Below, in pieces: positions 59,080 through 64,000 of a stretch of 64,000 nt of DNA; position 1 is the stretch's first letter, and each line of letters opens with the position of its first letter. The DNA lies in assembly GCF_030730865.1 (NCBI RefSeq), contig NZ_JAVALZ010000001.1:1488001-1552000 (forward strand). Direction: 5' to 3'. This DNA comes from Uliginosibacterium sp. 31-16 (lineage in GTDB: Bacteria > Pseudomonadota > Gammaproteobacteria > Burkholderiales > Rhodocyclaceae). The translations under genes were made by a program, and so were the position numbers. Under the pieces are notes generated by a model. The model searched no databases, had not been told where the DNA came from, and was given only the letters and a program-made list of their open reading frames with translations.

Positions 59080-60447
59080 ATGTTCAAGTCCCTCGCCATC
59101 GTGCTGTCTGCCTGTCTGCTGTGCCTTGCCGCGACGGCGGCCGAACCGCTCTGGCAAACGCAGGTCCATGCGCCCGCACCGGTCGACAACCCGCTCAAGG
59201 GGCTGGTGCCGTATGCCGGCGCGGCCAATCCGGACGGCTTTCCGCACAGCATGGAGTTCAGCTATTTCCCCCTCTCGGCCGTTTTGAAGGCGCCGGGTCG
59301 ATACGACTGGACGGTACTGGAGCGCTTTCTGGATCAGGTGGCCGGGCGCGGGCATCAGGCCGTGTTGCGTTTTCATGTCGAATATCCGGGCAAAACCGGC
59401 AGCCTGCCCCCCTACCTGCTGGATGCCGGAGTCGGGCTGACGCGCTGGCAGCGGGCCAGCACCCCGCCGCGCCCGCCGGTGGACAACGAGACGCCGGACT
59501 ATGCGAACCCCGTTTTGCGCCGGGCGCTGACGGACTTCATCGCGGCCTTTGGCGCACGTTACGACGGCGACCCGCGCATCGGCTTCATCACGGCGGGTCT
59601 GCTCGGCCTGTGGGGTGAGTGGCACAACCATCCGCGTACCGAGCTGTTTGCTGACAAGGCTCTCCAGGCGGCGGTGATGGATGCCTACGCGCAGGCCTTC
59701 CGCAAGACGGCCGTGCTGCTGCGTTATCCGGCGGGCGAGGCCGATCCGGTCTACGTGGCGAATGCCGGAAGCCGCTTTGGTTTTCACGACGATTCCTTCG
59801 CCTGGAATACGCTGGCGACGAAACCGCATTACTTCGTGGCCAAGCTGCAGGCGGCCGGCGCACTCGATGCCTGGCAAACCCGCCCCATCGGCGGCGAGAT
59901 CCGCCCCGAGGCCTGGGGCAAGGTTTTCGATGCCGAACCGGGTCTGGCAGCACTGCAGGATTTCGCCCAATGCGTGGAGGCGACCCATGTGAGCTGGCTG
60001 ATGGATTCCGGCATGTTCAAGGCGGGCAATTCCCTGGAACGACGTGAGCGCGCCATCGCACAGGTACGCCGCATGGGCTACGAGTTTCACGTGACGCAGG
60101 TCGCGCTGGTGCAGCAGGCCGAACAGCTGACGGTGAAGCTGCAGATTGAAAATCGCGGGGTGGCGCCGTTTTATTACCCCTGGTCGCTGAAGGGCGTGCT
60201 GCTTGATTCTTCAGGCAAGCTCGTCCGGGAGGCTCGCGGGACGGGCGTATTGGCGGGCATCCTGCCGCAAGCCGCGCCAGCAGCGCGTGAACAGGTGTTC
60301 GATCTTGCCGGCCTGCCCGCCGGGACGTACCGCGTGCTGCTGCAGGGAGAAAACCCACTACCGAAGGGCCAGCCCGTGCGCTTTGCAAATGCGCGGCAGG
60401 ATGCGGACCAGACCGGCTGGCTGACGCTGGGGGCGATTGTGCGCTGA
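59080..60447 (+). CDS. DUF4832-type secreted protein (glycosidase-like fold)
   Basis: A 455-residue protein with a signal peptide (about 1-21, 'AIVLSACLLCLAATAA'). The N-terminal region resembles a (beta/alpha)8-type glycosidase: 'PLKGLVPYAGAANPDGFPHS', 'GHQAVLRFHVEYPGKTGSLP', 'ARYDGDPRIGFITAGLLGLW', 'GEWHNHPRTEL'. A C-terminal beta domain matches DUF4832 ('KLQIENRGVAPFYYPWSLKG'). No enzymatic activity is known. Its stop is 3 bases from the stop of the convergent alginate-lyase-like gene. Confidence 0.8.
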   Translation: MFKSLAIVLSACLLCLAATAAEPLWQTQVHAPAPVDNPLKGLVPYAGAANPDGFPHSMEFSYFPLSAVLKAPGRYDWTVLERFLDQVAGRGHQAVLRFHVEYPGKTGSLPPYLLDAGVGLTRWQRASTPPRPPVDNETPDYANPVLRRALTDFIAAFGARYDGDPRIGFITAGLLGLWGEWHNHPRTELFADKALQAAVMDAYAQAFRKTAVLLRYPAGEADPVYVANAGSRFGFHDDSFAWNTLATKPHYFVAKLQAAGALDAWQTRPIGGEIRPEAWGKVFDAEPGLAALQDFAQCVEATHVSWLMDSGMFKAGNSLERRERAIAQVRRMGYEFHVTQVALVQQAEQLTVKLQIENRGVAPFYYPWSLKGVLLDSSGKLVREARGTGVLAGILPQAAPAAREQVFDLAGLPAGTYRVLLQGENPLPKGQPVRFANARQDADQTGWLTLGAIVR

Positions 60448-60450
60448 CGC

Positions 60451-61452
60451 TCAGCGCGGATCGAACACGCCTCGGGCAATGATCAGGCTCACGCTGCCGC
60501 CCAGATCGCGTACGTAACTGTTGTCGTCGCTGCTGAACAGGCCATCGAAGCGCTCGCCCTGCGGCGCGTGGGCGCGGCAGGCGAGAATCCAGCCCAGATC
60601 ACGCTTGGGCGGCACGACTTGCGGTGCTGCGCCGGCTTCCTTGTCGAACCACGCCGGGTCGCGCAGGCCTGCCGCCACACGCGTCATCAGCTTGTCCAGT
60701 CTGGCCTCACGCAGTACGAACCAGTCTTGACGGGTCTTGCGCGCCATCTCGGCCATCATCGCCAGCGGCATGGCCGAGAAGTTGTGATAGTGCAGCGCGC
60801 GAATGCCACGCGTCATCTCGTGGGGCAGCGTGCCGTCGTCGCGGATGTCGGAGAGTCCTGCTTCATAGATCTGGCGTGCTTCGGCGAGCAACTCGGCATC
60901 GTTGGTGGCGACGGCGGTGGCCATTACCCCGACACCGGTCCAGTAGTAGTGGTTGTTGCGGGTTTTTTTCGGGTTGTCGGTCCAGTAGGCCAGCGTCGCC
61001 CTGGACACTGCCTTGAGCCAGCCATCAATGCGGCTGCGCTGCTCGGCACTGGCCTTGTCACGTACCTTGTTCCAGGCAATCGCCGCCGTGGCGTTGGTCC
61101 ATTTGCGGACGTACTCGGACTGGTCGTTGTTCACCCGCACCATGTTGCCGAGCATTGCGCCATCCTGCGCCCAGCGCTCCAGCCAGGCGATGGCGCACGT
61201 AGCGGCATTGTTGTCGCCTTTGTCCAGATAGCGGTCGGACTGTTTGGCAAGCTGGGTGGCGAAGTCCTCGAAAGGCTTGGAGGCTTCGCGGGTTTCCTTG
61301 AATTTTGCCTCGTCGCGGACCGACTTGGCTTCGTCGCTGTAATAGCCAGCGATCCTGATATCTGCGGGGCCGGTGCTGGGCGCGGGGCAATCGGCGGCTG
61401 CGGCGCTCAGGCTGATGAGTGTGAGCAGGAGGATGGCTGGAGAGCGGCGCAT
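60451..61452 (-). CDS. alginate lyase family (PL5-like) periplasmic protein
   Basis: A 333-residue protein with a signal peptide (1-20). The alpha/alpha-barrel motifs of AlgL-type polysaccharide lyases are visible: 'NNHYYWTGVGVMATAVATND' (Asn166-Asn167-His168) and 'GTLPHEMTRGIRALHYHNFS' (Arg and Tyr-His). These contribute the catalytic residues in AlgL (NNHSYW). No alginate synthesis genes lie in the window, so the substrate may be alginate or another uronic-acid polymer. The ATG at 61452 follows palindromic element I. Confidence 0.88.
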   Translation of the reverse strand: MRRSPAILLLTLISLSAAAADCPAPSTGPADIRIAGYYSDEAKSVRDEAKFKETREASKPFEDFATQLAKQSDRYLDKGDNNAATCAIAWLERWAQDGAMLGNMVRVNNDQSEYVRKWTNATAAIAWNKVRDKASAEQRSRIDGWLKAVSRATLAYWTDNPKKTRNNHYYWTGVGVMATAVATNDAELLAEARQIYEAGLSDIRDDGTLPHEMTRGIRALHYHNFSAMPLAMMAEMARKTRQDWFVLREARLDKLMTRVAAGLRDPAWFDKEAGAAPQVVPPKRDLGWILACRAHAPQGERFDGLFSSDDNSYVRDLGGSVSLIIARGVFDPR

Positions 61453-61471
61453 GGCGTGCCTTTCAGGGATG

Positions 61472-61512
61472 CCTGCCTGCAAAAGCACACCAGAAGCGGC
61501 TCTGCGGGCAGG
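61472..61512. repeat. palindromic element I
   Basis: CCTGCCTGCA (61472-61481) and TGCGGGCAGG (61503-61512) pair with one wobble. The downstream arm follows CAGAAGCGGCTC, the family signature. It lies between purU and the alginate-lyase-like gene on the minus strand. Confidence 0.65.
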
Positions 61513-61630
61513 GTGCTGCGAGAATCAAACGCAGTGCGGCTCGACAGGGAGGCCCCAAAAGCGGAAACGCAGCCCCTACAAGAAGTACGGCAAGGAGGTG
61601 CCGCAACGCCAGAATCCTGTTGTCAGTGTT

Positions 61631-62491
61631 TCAGCGGAACACCACGGTCTTGTTGCCGTGAACGAGCACCCGATCCTCAAGGTGATAGCGCAGGCCGCGC
61701 GCCAGCACCGCCTTCTCGATGTCCTTGCCGTAGCGCACCATGTCTTCGACCGAGTCCGAGTGGTCGACGCGGATTACGTCCTGATCGATGATCGGCCCCT
61801 GATCAAGCTCTTCGGTGACGTAGTGGCAGGTCGCACCGATCAGCTTCACGCCACGCGTGTGGGCCTGGTGATAGGGCTTGGCGCCGACGAAGCTGGGCAG
61901 GAAGCTGTGGTGGATGTTGATGATCTGGCCGGGGTAGTCGCGGCACATGTCCGGCGGGATGATCTGCATGTAGCGCGCCAGCACCATCACGTCACCACGC
62001 ACTTCGTCGAAGATGCGGCGCACTTCGGCGTAGGCAGCGGGTTTGTTGTCGGCCGTGACCGGCACATGGTGGAAGGGGATGCCATGCCACTCGACGAGGC
62101 CGCGGAAGGTCTCGTGGTTGGAGATCACGCAGGGGATCTCGATATCCAACTCCTTGCTCTGCCAGCGCCCGATCAGGTCGTACAGGCAGTGCTCCTGCTT
62201 GCTGACCATCAGCACCACGCGTTTCTTCACCGTGCTGTCGCTGATCTTCCAGTCCATGTTCAGTTCTGCGGCGATCGGGCGGAAGCGCTCGCGGAACTCG
62301 GCCAACATGAAGGGGATGGAGTCGGCGCGGATCTCGATGCGCAGGAAATAGCGCTGCGTATCGTGATCCGTGTGCATGTTCGATTCGAAGATCCAGCCGC
62401 CATGCTGGGCGAGGAAGCCTGAGACGCGGGCGACGATGCCGCTGCGATCAGGGCAGGAAGCGGTCAGGGTGTAGAAGCGTTGGGTGTGCAT
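61631..62491 (-). CDS. purU: formyltetrahydrofolate deformylase PurU
   Basis: A 286-residue enzyme releasing formate from 10-formyl-tetrahydrofolate. The N-terminal ACT domain ('TLTASCPDRSGIVARVSGFL', 'NMHTDHDTQRYFLRIEIR') is followed by the hydrolase domain with 'VLMVSKQEHCLYDLIGRW', 'YMQIIPPDMCRDYPGQIINI' and 'HHSFLPSFVGAKPYHQA', which contains the catalytic His, with Asp in 'YVTEELDQGPIIDQDVIRV'. Full length. It is the last gene of the thrH-hyp-isomerase-purU run. Confidence 0.96.
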   Translation of the reverse strand: MHTQRFYTLTASCPDRSGIVARVSGFLAQHGGWIFESNMHTDHDTQRYFLRIEIRADSIPFMLAEFRERFRPIAAELNMDWKISDSTVKKRVVLMVSKQEHCLYDLIGRWQSKELDIEIPCVISNHETFRGLVEWHGIPFHHVPVTADNKPAAYAEVRRIFDEVRGDVMVLARYMQIIPPDMCRDYPGQIINIHHSFLPSFVGAKPYHQAHTRGVKLIGATCHYVTEELDQGPIIDQDVIRVDHSDSVEDMVRYGKDIEKAVLARGLRYHLEDRVLVHGNKTVVFR

Positions 62492-62506
62492 GGGGAGGAA
62501 TCGGGT

Positions 62507-62869
62507 TCAGGCTTGTACGATGGCCTTTGAATAGGCATTGCGGTCCATGTCCAGCGCCTCGGCGGTGATCTGCACCGGCAGCACCGGGCTGTTCATCACG
62601 CAGGAGCGCAGGGCCGCCACCAGACCTTCGGTGATGGCCTGCTTGGTGCCGGCCTCGCGCCCGGCCAGCAGATGCAGGCGGGCATGCAGGAAGCCACCCG
62701 GCGCCGCGTCGCCGACGAGAAAATCGTCCAGGCGCAGGGCGCGGCTCTTGATGTGATCCGGCACGAATTCGCCGGAAGCGAGCAACACCGTGTTCATGCG
62801 GTGCAGGGCCTGCGCCGGCTCGAAATCCGGCAGCAGGTTGGCGGTGTATTCCAGGACGAGATGTGGCAT
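62507..62869 (-). CDS. 5-carboxymethyl-2-hydroxymuconate delta-isomerase-like protein
   Basis: A 120-residue tautomerase-superfamily protein. The start 'MPHLVLEYTANLLPDFEPAQ' gives the catalytic Pro1 after Met removal. 'HARLHLLAGREAGTKQAITE' and 'VQITAEALDMDRNAYSK' match the HpcD/CHMI family. The family isomerises muconate-type ring-cleavage products of homoprotocatechuate degradation, but no such pathway is nearby, so the real substrate is open. It lies 2 bases after the upstream membrane protein gene and 15 bases before purU. Confidence 0.88.
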   Translation of the reverse strand: MPHLVLEYTANLLPDFEPAQALHRMNTVLLASGEFVPDHIKSRALRLDDFLVGDAAPGGFLHARLHLLAGREAGTKQAITEGLVAALRSCVMNSPVLPVQITAEALDMDRNAYSKAIVQA

Positions 62870-62871
62870 GG

Positions 62872-63264
62872 TCAGCGGGCAAACATAGGGATGACGATGG
62901 CCGCCAGAATGCCGATGCCGGCAATCCCGCCGACCAGAATGAGCCACCACTGGGTCCATTTGCGCTGAACGGCGTTGAAGTGTTCGACGCTGTCCCAGCG
63001 CTTGTTGCGCCAGGCCATTTCCCGGCCCTTTACGCCCAGATAAATCTGCATGATGAAGCCGATGTATGGGATGAGGCAGATCAGGCCGATCCAGGTGTTG
63101 TTGCCGATAGCCCAGATCCAGCCCCACAAAAATGCACCCCAGCACCAGCCTTTGGCTTCCGCGGGGACATTTGCATTCTTGCCCATGCCTGAGGTGTTCT
63201 CGCCTTCGTAGACATCATTCAGAACCGATTTTGGCGGCTGATATGGATTGATCTGGTCACTCAT
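62872..63264 (-). CDS. small membrane protein, unknown
   Basis: A 130-residue protein. A hydrophilic N terminus starting 'MSDQINPYQPPKSVLNDVYE' (a NPYxPP-type motif common in small inner-membrane proteins) is followed by hydrophobic helices 'CWGAFLWGWIWAIGNNTWIG', 'LICLIPYIGFIMQIYLGVKG' and 'WLILVGGIAGIGILAAIVIP'. The middle 'GREMAWRNKRWDSVEHF' resembles DUF2628-type linkers. The function is unknown. It lies between thrH and the isomerase in a run of four same-strand genes. Confidence 0.75.
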   Translation of the reverse strand: MSDQINPYQPPKSVLNDVYEGENTSGMGKNANVPAEAKGWCWGAFLWGWIWAIGNNTWIGLICLIPYIGFIMQIYLGVKGREMAWRNKRWDSVEHFNAVQRKWTQWWLILVGGIAGIGILAAIVIPMFAR

Positions 63265-63288
63265 GTCGGTCTCCTGTCTGGATCTGGT

Positions 63289-63909
63289 TTAGTCAGCATT
63301 GCCGATGCGCGCAGCGGCCTTGTCGATCTCGGCGCGCAGCGCGCTGTAATCGCGCACTACCGGGTACTGCGGGAATTCGCGCACCACGTTTTCGGGTGGG
63401 TGCATCAGGATGCCGGCGTCGGCGGCTCCGAGCATGGCGGTGTCGTTGTAGCTGTCGCCGGCGGCGATGACCTTGAAGTTCAGAGCCTTGAAAGCTTCCA
63501 CGGCGTGGCGCTTCTGGTCCGGCATGCGCAGGTGGTAATTTACCAGCATGCCGGAGGCATCCGCTTCGAGACGGTGACAGAACAGTGTGGGCTGACCCAT
63601 CTGCGCCATCAGCGGCTTGGCGAATTCGTAGAAGGTGTCTGACAGGATCACGACCTGGTAATCCAGACGCAGCGCGTCGAGAAATTCCTTGCAGCCCTCC
63701 ATCGGACCCATCGCGCCGATGACTTCCTGGATGTCCGGCAGGCCCAGCTTGTGCTCGCGCAGGATGTTCAGGCGGTACTGCATCAGCTTGTCGTAATCGG
63801 GTTCATCGCGGGTGGTGCGACGCAACTCCGGAATGCCGGTGCGTTCGGCGAAAGCGATCCAGATTTCCGGGACCAGCACGCCTTCCATGTCGAGACAAAC
63901 GATCTGCAC
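63289..63909 (-). CDS. thrH: phosphoserine phosphatase / homoserine phosphotransferase ThrH
   Basis: A 206-residue HAD-family enzyme. 'IVCLDMEGVLVPEIWIAFAE' has the nucleophile Asp7 and Asp/Glu pair of the ThrH variant (DMEG). 'VVILSDTFYEFAKPLMAQMG' is motif II, 'DQKRHAVEAFKALN' supplies the Lys, and 'VIAAGDSYNDTAMLGAADAG' is motif III. ThrH dephosphorylates phosphoserine and can transfer the phosphate to homoserine. It is the first gene of the four-gene minus-strand run; the 91 bases to the window edge are non-coding and probably hold its promoter. Confidence 0.95.
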   Translation of the reverse strand: MQIVCLDMEGVLVPEIWIAFAERTGIPELRRTTRDEPDYDKLMQYRLNILREHKLGLPDIQEVIGAMGPMEGCKEFLDALRLDYQVVILSDTFYEFAKPLMAQMGQPTLFCHRLEADASGMLVNYHLRMPDQKRHAVEAFKALNFKVIAAGDSYNDTAMLGAADAGILMHPPENVVREFPQYPVVRDYSALRAEIDKAAARIGNAD

Positions 63910-64000
63910 GATGAACCTTCAGGTGAATTGACGAAAACCCTGCATTGTACAGGGCTGGAGCGGCTTGTTCAGCAGCCGCAGCGGCCCCAGCCCCGCATCT

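Overview
The window is a GC-rich chromosomal segment of a Gram-negative proteobacterium. Family content (periplasmic nitrate reductase, FecI/FecR/TonB receptor signalling, Spy-type stress protein, thioredoxin 2, OvoA) and the many tight ATGA/TGATG gene overlaps fit a facultatively denitrifying betaproteobacterium, possibly Rhodocyclales. That placement is an inference from gene content only. I see no rRNA, tRNA, CRISPR array, prophage or intact insertion sequence. The window is almost fully coding.

Layout. 1-10.5 kb: end of a WYL regulator, a chemotaxis receptor, a block with two TonB-like proteins, an acyltransferase, a membrane hydrolase and an RNase II-type enzyme, then uppP-hydrolase-rarD. 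10.6-17.4 kb: a Fur-boxed iron-uptake locus (FecI-like sigma factor, FecR-like anti-sigma factor, TonB-dependent receptor, then DUF3649, PepSY and DUF3325 membrane proteins). 17.5-27 kb: an anaerobic/nitrogen-oxide region with two FNR-type boxes, holding hemerythrin-DUF2249-membrane protein and napDAGHBC, followed by a strong hairpin terminator. 27-28.4 kb: an atypical PIN-domain gene flanked by two different MITE-like inverted-repeat elements. 28.4-31.5 kb: small proteins, including two NifX-like proteins with a DUF134 regulator; one has a Cys/His-rich repetitive tail. 31.5-37.4 kb: psd and a four-gene envelope transport operon (ABC ATPase, FtsX-type permease, LolA-like protein, outer-membrane beta-barrel) with a helical periplasmic protein upstream. 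37.6-41.1 kb: a thiol/persulfide operon (trxC, DUF2141, CoA-disulfide reductase-rhodanese, CoA-binding protein). 41.4-43.4 kb: a DksA variant lacking most zinc cysteines and a halogenase-like flavoenzyme. 43.6-53.3 kb: a CpxRA-like two-component system divergent from a Spy-like protein, a ferric-reductase-like flavoprotein and a TolC-MacA-MacB type efflux system. 53.4-64 kb: a diguanylate cyclase with an NTF2-like sensor domain, ovothiol synthase OvoA, a yeast-type cytosine deaminase, a DUF4832 protein facing an alginate-lyase family protein, and a thrH-hyp-isomerase-purU operon.

The most unusual structural signal is a dispersed family of intergenic palindromes with arms of the type AGCCGC...GCGGCT (11 sites in 64 kb). 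They sit mainly at gene 3' ends, and the outer arm sequence varies while pairing is kept. Other points worth a second look are the hexanucleotide (GGGGCC/GGGGTC) repeat encoding an Ala-Pro/Asp-Pro stretch in FecR, the metal-binding tail of the NifX-like protein, and the PIN gene flanked by small inverted-repeat elements.
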